A stretch of DNA of 64,000 nt from Ceratotherium simum simum (lineage: Eukaryota; Chordata; Mammalia; Perissodactyla; Rhinocerotidae). The DNA lies in NCBI RefSeq assembly GCF_000283155.1, contig NW_004454216.1, positions 672,626 to 736,625 on the forward strand, given 5' to 3'. The translations under genes were made by a program, and so were the position numbers. A model generated the notes under the pieces. It ran no database searches. It had not been told where the DNA came from and saw nothing but the letters and a program-made list of their open reading frames with translations. Positions 10,740 to 23,700 of this stretch are shown in pieces. How positions within the stretch are numbered: the stretch's first letter is position 1; each line of letters opens with the position of its first letter.

Positions 10740-11340
10740 GGTGTTGGAGATCCCCAAGACCAACCCCAGTTTCAGTGATTTGCTAGGAGGGCTCACAGTT
10801 CTCAGGATATGTAGTCATTCACAGCTATGATTTATTACAGTGAAAGAATACATAGCAAAATCAGCAAGGGAAAAGACACATGGGGCAAAAGCCAGAGGAA
10901 AAGAGATGCAGACTTCCAAGAGTCCTCTCCCAGTGGGATCACATAAGACACGCTTAATTCCTCCTGCAATGAATTGTGACAACATGTTGAAGTGTTGTCT
11001 ACCAGGGAAGCACACTAGGGGTTCAGTGACCAGAGTCTTTATTGGCGGATGGTCATGTAGGCATCCTCTGCTGTTATGTACCATTCCAAATTTCGGGAAG
11101 GAAGGCAGGTGTTCATCATAAACCACATTGTTTTTACAAACAGTTTAAGCACAGTGAACCACTCTTATTAGGGAATGGTGGAAACCCTCCTGAAATCCAA
11201 GTTCCTAGACACCAGCCAAGGGCAATCTTGTAAGGAGCTGTTTGAAAGGATAGCAGTCTCAGGCCTGTGTTAGCTCTTTTCTGCACAGTTTCTCTCTTAT
11301 GATAAAAGAAAATTCCTGGTCTAGGATTGTTGTGCCGACT
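10740..11340 (-). mobile_element. Endogenous-retrovirus LTR-like element, antisense
   Basis: The stretch resembles mammalian ERVL/MaLR-class LTRs in reverse orientation, with a GATTTGCTAGGAGGGCTCAC block and TATGATTTATTACAGTG. No retroviral internal genes are present, so this looks like a solo LTR. The family assignment is tentative. Confidence 0.5.
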
Positions 11341-11637
11341 AGAGAGAGTGCATGTGAAGCACCAAGCACAGTTCCTGACTCTTAATGAGTGAATAATAAA
11401 CAACACTGTAACTGTTACTGTAAGGTATAAGGGTCTCTAGCTCTTTTAGAGGTACGCTAGTTAGAAAAACAAGAGTTTTCTGTAAGGAAGAAATGAAAAA
11501 AAATCTACTCTTCACTTCTCAAAGAAAGCAGGCAAAGCTGTTTTCCTTTATATTGAAACTATATTTCAAACATTACTTAGGGAGTGAATATTTTAGGGCT
11601 GTTTGACCTTTATTTTTCTGAATCTATTAAAATATAG

Positions 11638-11649
11638 GTGATATGAAAA
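11638..11649 (+). other. IQCB1: IQCB1 5' UTR segment before the start codon
   Basis: The acceptor ...AATATAG ends at 11637, and 12 untranslated bases precede the ATG at 11650. They contain an out-of-frame ATG at 11643-11645. Confidence 0.8.
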
Positions 11650-11696
11650 ATGAAGCCAACAGGTACAGACCCAAGGATCTTATCTCTAGCTGCTGA
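11643..11696 (+). promoter_or_regulatory. IQCB1: Overlapping upstream ORF in the IQCB1 leader
   Basis: An ATG 7 nt upstream of the main start, with G at -3, opens a 17-codon frame that is out of phase with IQCB1. It ends at TGA (11694-11696), inside the coding region. Ribosomes starting here could not reach the main ATG by ordinary reinitiation, so leaky scanning would be needed. Exon 1 adds another ATG (7148), which would read ATG AGG TGA if spliced straight to 11638. Confidence 0.6.
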
Positions 11697-11749
11697 AGTT
11701 GCAAAAAGTCCTGAGCAGAATGTCCCTGTTATACTGTTGAAGTTAAAAG
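11650..11749 (+). CDS. IQCB1: IQCB1 coding exon 1 (residues 1-33)
   Basis: The start ATG has A at -3. The exon gives 33 codons beginning [12 protein letters not shown] and ending ILLKLK, plus the first base of Glu34. The donor is AAAAG|GTAAGA. A nearby ATG at 11643 is out of frame and was not chosen. Confidence 0.95.
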
Positions 11750-14700
11750 GTAAGAAAATCTTTGTGATTGGCTAACACTGTTTAAGCAACAAAACAATTC
11801 CATCATGGGTACAACTTTAGCATTTGTTTCTGATTTGTTCGGAGAAATCTTAGCATTGTGATAAAGCAGTGATTTTTTTTCCTTTTTAATGACTTTTTAG
11901 TTATTATTCATCCTGTAAAAATACAGATAGCTCTTGGATTTATTGAGCAAAAATAAGTATATCTTATTTCCTTTTGCCTTAGAAATAATAAACAACACAC
12001 CTTTAGGAAGCTCAGAGTTGAAGAAAATCAAACAAGATATATATTGTTATGACCTCATTCAATATTGCCTCTTGGTCCTCAGTCAAGATTGTTCTCGAAT
12101 CCAGGGTGGTTGGACTACAATTTCCCAGCTTACACAGATATTAAGGTAAAATGAAGCAGTAAGTCAGCTTGTTCTTGAGGAATATAGTAGTAGATTCTTA
12201 TTTTCAACACTTGCTTCTTTTTATTCATCTGCCTAACAAGCAGTGGCAACCTCCTGTGGTAGGTTATGGTTGTACTTTTCCTTCATACTATATATTATTA
12301 TTCATAACTGTATTTTTGAATATTTCACTATCTAAAATTTTATTCCATCAACTCTGTGAAGATGGTGATCATGTGTTTTGCTCACCACTGAATCCCAAGT
12401 ACCTAACAGACTCTTCATTGACTAAGGAATATATGAAGAAGTGAAGATACTAAGATAGAAGTGAAGATATCATCATACAAAGCAGAATGAAATAGTGCTG
12501 AAATGAAAGTCATAAGCAAAGTACTATAGAACAGCTATAGAAACTGTTTATTTCACTGTGTATTGATTTAGCTATCTCAACTGGATATTTCATTAGGTAA
12601 CCCAAATCCCATCAATAAAATTTAGAAGCAGCATTTACTCATCTACTGCCATGCTAGAAATTAAGAGAAAAGAGAGCAAAATCTTTTTTTTAAAGGAGAC
12701 AATAAAATAAACCAGGTGTTCTCAGTGTCTAAGCCACTTCCTAATTAAGTAACTGGAAGTGTGCATTACTAATTGGATCTTAGCTTTCAAAACTGCTTAC
12801 TCCTAATTTGTTACTAGATAAAGGCCAGATTCAAGGTATACAGTTAGAAAAAACAATTAACAAATGTACATAATATTCTTTTCTTTTCTGTGCCGATGGT
12901 ACAGCACATTTTTTTTTTTTTTTTTTTGGTGAGGAAGATCAGCCCTGAGCTAACATTCATGCTAATCCTCCTCTTTTTGCTGAGGAAGATCGGCTCTGAG
13001 CTAACATCTATTGCCAATCCTCCTCCTTTTTTTTTTTCCCCAAAGCCCCAGTAGATAGTTGTATGTCATAGTTGCAGATCCTTCTAGTTGCTGTATGTGG
13101 GACATGGCCTCAGCATGGCCAGAGAAGTGGTGCCTCGGTGCGTGCCCAGGATCCAAACCCAGGCCACCAGTAGCGGAGCATGCGCACTTAACCACTAAGC
13201 CGTGGGGCCGGCCCATAATATTCTTTTTTATACTTTAATTAAAGTATAAGTAAATAAAGCCTTATGTCTTTGTTTTGATTAGATATATTAGCTCATGAAA
13301 ATGTTGATTGAGATAGGCTCTCATGGGTGGAATCCAAGTCTTAAGAAATTGCCATGTTTGTAAATTTACAAAAAACAATTTCGTTTATTAATGTTCTCAA
13401 TCAAACTAGGTACTCTGAAATAATTAACTTTAGGAACCAAAGGAAAAGAGAAACTAATACATGTGCGTGTTAGTCCATTAACTTTAGGAATTGATGTGCA
13501 AAAAAAAAAAGAAAACATGATACATTGAGCATTAGCCAGTTAAATTTTTAACATGCTCAATATGTAGTCACTATTGCTTATCAGTGTCTGCACATTTTGT
13601 GGAAAAGCCTCAAACAGCAATACTTCCTCATTAGAATATACACACAGAGACCATTCTTGGGTTGGGGTCTTTTTTTGGTATTAGTCTACAAAAATATTTT
13701 TTATTATTGAGACTTTTTTTTTTTTTTTTGGTGAGGGAGATTGACCATGAGCTAACATCCGTTGCCAATCTTCCTCTTTTTGCTGAGGAAGATTGGCCCT
13801 GAGCTAATATCTGTGCCCATCTTCCTCCAATTTATATAAAGGGGACTCTGCCACAGCATGGCTTGATAAGCGGTGCATAGGTCCGCGCCTGGGATCTGAA
13901 CCTGAGAGCCCTGGGCCGCCAAAGCAGAGTACGTGAACTTAACCACTACACCACCAGGCCAGCCCCTGAGACTTTTGAATATACTCGTTTTATATCCAGA
14001 GAGTGACTTTTATTTGCAGATTCAAGAGGGCTCGTTTCTCTAAATGAATTTCTCTGATGTATTTTGTAAAGTGTTCCTACTAGAGTTAGGTTTTTGCTGT
14101 TTCCCCTTCTGATACAAGCAATGTGCAGTCAGATTCTTTGCAGTTTTAGGAAAGTAGATTAATTGGAAAATAGAATTGATATAAAATTAGAGTGTTTGAT
14201 TTCCTAATCTGTCCCTTGCAGACTGATCCTACCCTGGGTATTTTTCAGCTATCAGATGTCTAAAATGTATCAGTTAAGACAAATGTTATTCATGAATTAG
14301 GCGTTCTAGGTATCCTATTGCTTTTAGAGTGTTTGTAGCTTGTTTGCTGAAAACTTGCCTCGTTTTTCTTTATTATGAGCCAAGTTATTTTGTTTCCTGA
14401 AAGATTGACAAGTAGGTTTTTAGGGTATATGAGTTCTGGTAAAGTCCACACCACTGTTTACTTTTCTAGAAAGTTGTTATACTAATTTTCCAGCAAAAAT
14501 TCTTTATTGCCTTGGCAACAAAAGAAAGCTGCTAAAAATTCTCATTAAGGCACAGTGTCTATAGAAGCTTTAGCATTCAACTGAAAATTATAATTAACAC
14601 AAACTGAGTCACAAACTTGTGCTCTTATTTCAGCCATTGCTGTGTGGGCTTGGAGCCAGGAGAAGATGCAGAGGAATTTTACAATGAATTACTTCCATCG

Positions 14701-17700
14701 GCTGCAGAAAATTTTCTGGTTTTGGGGAGACGATTGCAAACATGCTTCATCAATGCAGCTAAGGTATATGTATTTATTTAGTGTTTTGTAGCCAAAACAG
14801 TTTAATTCTTGAGAAGATGTTCCACATTTTTTTCAAATGTGCAATATTTGGCTGGAACTACAATTAGAGTAGTGGATTCAAACATTTTTAAAGTTACAAC
14901 CCCCCCAAAAAAATCTCTACATTTGAAAATTTTACAGTGTTGGCTGAAGCATACTGTATGACTTTTTGAAGGATCTGCCTTACTACTCAACTCTGAGCAG
15001 CACCTATAGACATTTATTTTCATAACATCTTCCTAAAACATACTTGTACTTAAATTAACAGTAAAGTATTGTTTTCTAGGCCGAAGGCTTTTAGTAGCTC
15101 CAATGGCGAAGAAGAATAAAGGTGAACTGTCTATTTGATCTTTCAAATCTTCTCTAGCCAAAATATTTCAACTCAAACATAAGGGTCATTTCAATCCAAC
15201 AATATTTCTTGGGTGAATTGTGTTAGGTACTATATGGGACTCTGTTTTTTTTGATCCATGAGTTATTTAGATGTGATGCTTAATTTCCAAATATTTGAGC
15301 ATTCTGTTGATGTTTTATTGTTATTGATTTCTAATTTAATTCTATTGTGGTGTGATAGCATACTCTGTATCATTTCAATCCTTTGAAATTTTTTCACACT
15401 TGTTTAATGGCCCTCCGTATGTTTTATCTTGGTGAATGTTTTATTACAAGCAGTCCTTGCTTTGCACAGTGCTGTCTATACTGAAACTCCCGCATATCAG
15501 AACCATGTAAAGGTTTTGATATGCACGAGTTTCATTTAACATGGTACCATGCAAAAGCAAGGACTCTCCCTGTACTTGAATGTGAAATCTGCAGTTGTGT
15601 GTAACTAAGTCATCATGGGGTATTAAGTTCCGTTTGAGATGCTTTGAGTATATAAGGAATACACACAGTCTTGTGCTTAAAGAACTCCCAGGCTAATAAA
15701 GTATACAGGATCTTTAGAAATTTATTATAAGAAACCTAAGACAAATGTATTTTTAATTCAAAAAATAAATTAAAAAATTATAAGAGTGAAATTGAACGAG
15801 ACATACAACAATACAATATGGACAGCATAGTAGTTTGAGTGTAGGAGCTATTGTTGGCAGAGAATTTAATAGAGTAATTTAATTAGTGATAGAGTATATG
15901 CTTTCTGTGTAATAGGTCACAAATTCTACTCCTGGTATCTCCAATGGCATTTTGAGGGATGCTAGCACCAAATATTTGCATATTTGCTACATTTAATTTA
16001 ATTCAAGTCCATTAAAGCGACATGAATCATGGAAATTGTGTTGGACTTGATTTCTTCTTCAGGCTGTGCCACAAACTAATTCTGGGTTCTTAGGTAAATC
16101 ACTTGATTTCATTGTACCTCAGTTTCTTCCTTTGCAAGATGATTTCTATCTCATGAATAGCTCAGACCAGTATGAAAGCTTTGTATTTTCATCAAAGCAC
16201 TTTTATTTAATATACCTTCTTTAAGGGCAATAATAATTATATTCTTTTCATTTATATACTTCAATACTTTTCATAATACTTTCCTATTCTTTATTATGGT
16301 ATTTGTATAGAGATAAATTGTCTAGTACATACATCAAGGGGAGTAAATCATCTATAGAAAAGGAGGGCCACTTGATCACAGGGCAAAATTAAAACGGGGA
16401 TAAAAAGGAGAAAACAAAGAACTGAATTTATTTATTTGTTCTGTCTACCTACGTGTTTCCCACCTAGGGGTCGGATTTTTTTTTTTTTTTAGTTAGCCAG
16501 CATATAGGTAGTAGATCACATGGTGAGACATACACAGGATGTTCTGGCCTCAACTGCAAACTGGTTCAAATATACACACACATATACATATATATGCATA
16601 CATACATATATATGTGTTTTATATATAAGAATAGAAAAACGCCTCTGCAAGAATTCTGAAGTGATTTAAGAATAAATTTTGTTAATCAGTCTCAGGAGCC
16701 ATGAATTTATGGGTGACATTATCTAATGAGTTTTTAAGGAAAGTGGGAGGTATTGGAGCCCAGCACTATCCTTTGAGGTTGATAACAATGAGAATTACTA
16801 TGCCCTTTCTGCTGTGTCTTTTGGTAAAACTGGCAAAGTCAGTTTATTGGACTAAAGAGATTCTTGATCTAATGTGACATTTCTTTTTTGTTGTTGTTGA
16901 TTGTTATATTTAGGTTAGCACTTGTCTATTTAAGCACCTATCTAAACCTGTGCTAGAATAATAGGAAGAAAATGCTTTCATTATTATGAAGAATAATCAT
17001 AGCAATCATAATGTTTTTGCTGTTGTCATCATTACTTTTGTGCTACAGTACAAACATTCAGGACATGGGTAATATTAGTGGCCTTTATACAACTTTCTGC
17101 TAAAGTTACATGGCCAGTAAATGACAGAATTGTGAATGGAATCTGTTTCTTATTTCCCATTATGATACATGCTCTAATCTAGAATAATTTCTCACTTTAC
17201 TTTCCAGAAAAGAGGAAGCAGAAAAAATTGTCATTTATTTATTGAATAAATATTGATTGAACATTTACTGTGTGTCAGAACTGTCTTAGAGTGCGGAGAG
17301 CTAAATGACATGGTCATTTAGCCCTCATGGAGTCATAGGAAAGAAGCTGTAACTTCTAAAGCACTAATAATATGCACTAATAAGAATGCTTTACATACTG
17401 ACATCTACTTTTGCATAATGCAGTGATTTTCAACCCTGGCTGCATTACCAAATCACCCACTTAACTTTGTAAAAGTACAGATATCCAGACTTGAACTTTG
17501 GCGATTCAGATGCATTATGTTTGGACTAAAGCCTGTGCATGGGTATTTTAAAAAAAGCTTTGCAGGTGATTCTGATGCATAGCCAGTGTTGAGAAATGTT
17601 AGTGCATCGACGTGTAGTTCTTATACTGCTTATATTGTCTCATTTGACCTCTGGATAACAACCATTTCTAGTAAATAGAGTAAGTATTACTAGCCTATGA

Positions 17701-20700
17701 CCACAAGTTATGTAAATTAAAAAACTAAAGGCTACAAGATCATGTACCTTATAAATAGCTAAATTAGATCCAGAAACCAGGTGTTCTGACTCCCCAGAGA
17801 GAAGTCTCTTTTTTTTTAATCAAGTATTTACAGAAAAGTAAATTGAGTTTTTTTGTGTGTGTGAAGGGTGAAGAAAAAGATGAATTACTACACTTTTTCC
17901 AAATTGTGACTGATTCTCTGTTCTGGCTCTTGGGAGACCATGTTCAACTCATCCAAAGTGGTAAGAGAAAAGATTTTTAATGTAACTGATAGTCATTGTA
18001 GAGTTACCTCTAAACAGTTTGATCTTTTTTTCTAAAAATAAATACCTCATTAACCATATAGATAACCACAGTTCAATAAAACCACGTTGAAATAACCCCC
18101 CACACACAAAAATAAAAGCCCATTTGGACATTCTAGCTTTAAACAGCCAACATTGACAATGTGAATATTATTTTAAGGGGAAAATTGCTAAACTATAACT
18201 TTCTTCTTAGCTTTTTCTATTTAGCAAATCCAAGATAAGAATTAATGATAATTTTAACAATTTAGGCTAGGGAAAAAATTTTTTAAGTTTCAAAGATTAC
18301 AGTTGTATTTTAGAATTAGTATGAGAGAAATCCCTATGTGCGGAGTAGATATGATTTAACTCATAGCCTAACTGTTCATCTAAGAGTAAGCTTTTATACA
18401 ATGGCATTTTACTGAACTTGAAAATGATTTTGTAGACTATTTCTACACTTACATTGAGAAGTATAAATATATGTTAGTTTTATATTATGTTTTCTTAAGA
18501 CTGAGAAAGTAATCCTTAAAGATAATCTTGACAACATTCCTGTCCTCTTGAAAGATTTAATCTAAGATAAATGTAACTATATAAGAACATTGTTTGATTT
18601 TTTTAAGAAAATAAAAGTTGAACTGAATTTTTATTTTTAATTTTATTTTTTTTCTCAGAATTATGCATGCACATAAAGAATCAAATAGTTCTATAAAGAT
18701 TGTTAAAAAAAAAAGGAAACACAGTCTGTAGCTGCCTCACTCCATTTCCCATTTTCTAAAGGTAGCTGCTTGGAATTAGTGTAACTAATACTTTTGGTAG
18801 TTATCTCCATATAGTGATAATAACGTGCTTAGAAACTTCCTTTTTTTTTTTTTTTTAAGTATTATCTATTCATGTCCCATTATGGAACAAATATTATGAA
18901 GTTCCCAATTTAAAGAAATATTTTACCAAAAATATAAAATACTTAGTCTTACTGTAGTGGGATGTAAAAGACCTACTAAAAAGAGAGACAGCAAGAGAGA
19001 GAATACTTGAATAATTTTAAAAATATGCCATATTCCTTTTCAAAAATAGTAACTATATTGAGTCAGCCCTGATGGCCTAGTGGTTAAAGTTTGGCCCTTT
19101 CACCACTTAAGTGGCCTGGGTTCATTTTCCGGTCATGGAACCATACCACCCATCTGTCAGTTGCCATGCTGTGGCGGTGGCTCACATAGAAGAACTGGGT
19201 ATACTACCATGCACTAGGGCTTTGGGGAGGAAAAAAAAATAGAAAGATTGGCAACAGATGTTAGCTCAGGGTGAATCTTTTCCTGAAAAAAAAAAAAATA
19301 GTAACTATAACAAAAGTAACAGTGTTCCTCAAGTCAATCTGAGATTTAAAATATCAATAAAGTAGGTATTAAAACTAAATTAAGCAATAGTGAGGCCAGC
19401 CTGGTGGTGCAAGCGGTTAAGTGTGCGCGCTCCGCTGTGGCGGCCCGGAGTTCGCCAGTTTGGCTCCCGGGCAGGCACCAGCGCACCGCTTGGCAAGTCA
19501 TGCTGTGGCAGCATCCTATATAAAGTGGAGGAAGATGGGCATGGATGTTAGCCCAGGGCCAGTCTTCCTCAGCAAAAAGAGGAGGATTGGCAGATGTTAG
19601 CTCAGGGCCGATCTTCCTCAAAAAAAAAAGAAAAAAAACCTGAATTAAACAATTGTGAAATTCATATGCAAAAAATAAATGGATACAAAATTGGGTTCTC
19701 CAACAACCTCTTTTCTAAAAGAATCAACGTCTTGGAGAAATGTCTGACTATAGGTCTGGGGTAGAAAATATGCAAGATAAGCCTAAAGTATCTTGCATAC
19801 CAGATAGGAAAGAAGCAAAGTCTATTAGGATTTTGTGAAAAGGACTCAGAAGCCACCAGAATGAGGCCTCTACCAGCCAAAACTGGGAAGTGTGAACAGT
19901 AATAAGGATAATAACGATAATAACTACAGTGGATTGAAACATTTCAAATATAGTGAGACTGTTTAAAAAAATTATCCTTAGAGTCTGCTAGGGAACCAGT
20001 TCAGTTTGAAAACTGGTAAATGAAGAATCCAGCACTTATCCGGCCTTTTCTTACATATTGATGAGGAGAAATTTCCCTTTATAAAAATATTCCAATTAGT
20101 AAGTGAAAAAGTTATGATAGAATAGTGCCATTTTGCAACCCTTAGTGAATGAATTAATGGATTTAGAAATTAATCATCCTTCACCGTCAACATCAAAAGG
20201 AGAGACAACCAGATATTAAGTGCCTCCTAATGGCTCATCATAACCTCTCATATGAAATTTATATGCCAAAAATTCAAACCTGAATCACTTCAATCCTCTA
20301 GCTCCAACTAGCAATTTATAGAAGGTCAGAGAAACATTAAATTACACTCTAGGAATGCACTTACCAAAACTAGACTGTGGGAAGCTCATAGGACAACTGA
20401 CATAGTTTCGTCAACAAATAAATTGCAAGAGGGAAAAAAAAGGTAGAAGAGGAATCCATAGATTAAAAGAAATTTGAAAGACAACCAATTACAATGTGTG
20501 GATCTTATTTGGATCTTGACTCAAACTAACTTTTAAAAATTCGGAGAGCAGTTGGAAATTGGAATAATTACTGGATATTTGATAAAATTAAGAGTCATGA
20601 TTATTTAGGTTAGATACTGGCTATGTTTTATTTTTCAATAATTCAAATCTTTTGGGAATATATATTGAAATATTTGTGGATAAAAGCATTTTATGTTTTG

Positions 20701-23700
20701 GATTTGCTTCAAAATAAAATGAGAGGCAGGAAGTGGATGGGGTAGGTGAAATAAGATTGGCTATGAGTTGGTCATTGTTAATTGTTAACCAGTTGAATGA
20801 CTGGTACATGCAGAGTCATTATACTATTCTGTCTACTCTTATGTACGTTTGAAACTTTCATTAAAAAAGTTTAATTAAACAAAGAAATGGGTAAAAGTAT
20901 CAGTTCTTATTTGGGGAACCACATAGTTATCTGATCATACTTGAAAAACAGAATAAGAGCTCCAAAAATAAGTTATATAATAATATATTATAAGACAAAC
21001 AGTATAAAAAATAAAATGGAATGACTAATAAATTATTTTAGCATAATTTTTTTCAATATAGAAAAAAGATAAACTTATAAACACACTACATATTACATGA
21101 TTTCAGTGAATTCAAAGTTAATTAAACAGTTATTAATAAAACATCTTTAAGTAGACAAAAATTGAATAATATACTTATCCCACCGACAGAAAAGGATTTT
21201 ATTTACTATTGAATTAGTAGAAAATAAGAAGCCATAGATATATTTAATAGTAGTAGAATTGTTTTTTGAATTGGTGTCTAGAAAAATATTGAAATATTGG
21301 ACTATGTATATAGAAATGAAGAACAGTAGTTAGTATGTGAAAGAAATCACATATGTTTCCTCAGGAGATAGAAAGAGGAAAAGAGTGAAGTTGTTCTATA
21401 GAAGCTAGGGTAGTGTTCACAGAGCTGCCTTGCCAGCATACCTGAGCCCACTTTAATTAAAATTCTGATCAGTTAGCAGAGAAGGGAATAGAAACCAACA
21501 TTTACCGGGAACCTACCCTGTTCTAGGATGTTCTGCAGTAGCCTGTGAGAGAGCTATTATTTCTAGTTTTACAGATTAAGAAACGGATATTCTGAGAGGT
21601 TAAGCAATTGCATAAGCATCCAATGCCAAGTCTTCATAACTGTCTGCTCAGAGCCTAAAAATTATAAACCAATAAAAACAAATGTTTTATAGTTAATGAT
21701 TTCATTATTACTTAAGATATTAGCAAACATGATACATTAGATAACAATTAAATTTTTTTAAGGACATAAGCCACTGATTATAGTCATCTGTACCATTTCT
21801 ATGCCTTCATTTTCTCTCTTCTTCACAGGAAATTGATTTTATTCACTAAATTCACTGCTAGAAAAAGAGATTCAGATTTAGGATATGTTATATTTTATTT
21901 TTAATTTAAGAGGAGATAATAATAGATTCTTAGCTTGGTATTTGTGGATGCTTTCTATTTATAACTGTTCATAAAAATAGAATGACTATTTATGTTTATT
22001 GAAACTGCCTATCTTAAAATCATCTTTATTGTAGAGTATACAAAGGCAGGAAGTTTAGCAGAAATGGTTATGCTTTGATTTGGTTTTGAAAGAACAAGTG
22101 AATCCCAATTGTATCATCATAGAATCTTTGTTTTAAACTTTCTTTTTTTTCTCTTCCTTTAGTACTACAAAGTGATCATTTCTTGCACTTACTGCAAACT
22201 GACAATGTTCAAATAGGATCTACAGTCATGACTATGCTACAGAGCATACTACAGATCAGCAGGTGACTTGATTTTACAAAATACAATTTTTTATTTTTGA
22301 TCAGAAGCATTACCAATTGTATTCCAGTTTTGCTGAAATCATTGATTGTATATAACTGTACATGATACTTAGAAAGCTCTCTTATTACCCTTGTCTTTCA
22401 GGGAAGAAAAAGAATATAAAATACCATAAAAGACTGGAAATTTATTATCAAGTTGGTGTCTTCTCTGAGAGCTTAAGATTTTAGACCAAATCTCAGGCTT
22501 AGAGAAGAAAAATTACTGTGATATCTGCAGATAAATATTGGGATCACATTAGAAAATGCTTAATCGTATATTTATTTAGTAAACTGTGAGCTCAGTATTG
22601 TGCCAGGTGCTATAAAAGGCCATAAAAGTAGTTAATAGGAAATTTTCCCAGGTTAAAATGGAAAGGCAGAGTATAAACAGTTGAAATAATTGATTTTTTC
22701 AGTTCAGTATGGGTTTATTAAGCATCTACTATATGCCAAGTGTGTGTCTGTCATTAGGTTTACAAAGTTAAGATATAAACTTTGCCTTCAAATAGCTTAC
22801 AATATAATGAAAGAGAATGATACACGAACATAATTGTATTATAGTGTACTAACTTACAATGTTAAAGGTGTGCACAACTGTTAGAGGAGCTCCTAACCCA
22901 AACTGATGGAGGATGCTTCCTGGAGAAGGTAACAGCTGAGATGAAACTTTAAGGATGAGAAATTAGCCAGGGAAGAAGAAGAGAAAGCAGTATTTCTAGG
23001 CAGAGGTAACAACATAAGCAAATGCACAGAGATAAGAAACAACATGCCAAGGTGAAAAATGGGTACAATTCATTGTTGCTGACATTTAAAGTTTGGTATG
23101 CGGAGGTGGCCAGCAAGTTTTCCAGAGACTTAAGTCACAAAGAGTTCACATGCTGTGTTAAGGAAACCAAGTCTTATCCTGTAGGCAATAGGGACCATTG
23201 AAAGATTTTTAAAGTGGATAAAAATAGTCAAATTACAATTCACTTAAGTCACTCTGGTCACTGTGGGGAGTAAAGATTTAGGGGGGACAAAACTCTAGAC
23301 AGAGAAGGCAATTAGAGGATGCTAGCAACCATAGTAATCCAAGCAAAGTAATAAAATCTTGGCCTTGGGCGCTGGTACCAGGAGAATGGATTTTAAAAAC
23401 TAATGAATTAAAATCATCAGGACTTCACTTCCACTTGTGATCAAAATGGCATAATAGAGGGGCTGGCCCCGTGGCTTAGCAGTTAAGTGCGCGCGTTCCG
23501 CTACTGGCGGCCCGGGTTGGGACCCCGGGGGCACACCGATGCACTGCTTCTCCGGCCATGCTGAGGCCATGTCCCAAATACAGCAACTAGAAGGATGTGC
23601 AGCTATGACATACAACTATCTACTGGGGCTTTGGGGAAAAAAAAAAAAAAGGAGGAGGATTGACAATAGATGTCAACTCAGAGCCAGTCTTCCTCAGCAA

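Larger units (their letters stand above)
7153..11637 (+). other. IQCB1: IQCB1 leader intron region
   Basis: This is the interval between noncoding exon 1 and the exon with the start codon. It holds the rest of the CpG island, a possible second noncoding exon (7,773-7,860), two MIR elements, an L2-like fragment, an old L1 remnant and an antisense LTR-like element. No coding exon is seen. Confidence 0.6.
12146..14633 (+). other. IQCB1: IQCB1 intron after coding exon 2
   Basis: Two antisense ERE SINEs sit here (12,910-13,213 and 13,718-13,965). A weak ancient L2-class fragment lies near 12,330-12,430. No additional exon is evident. Confidence 0.7.
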
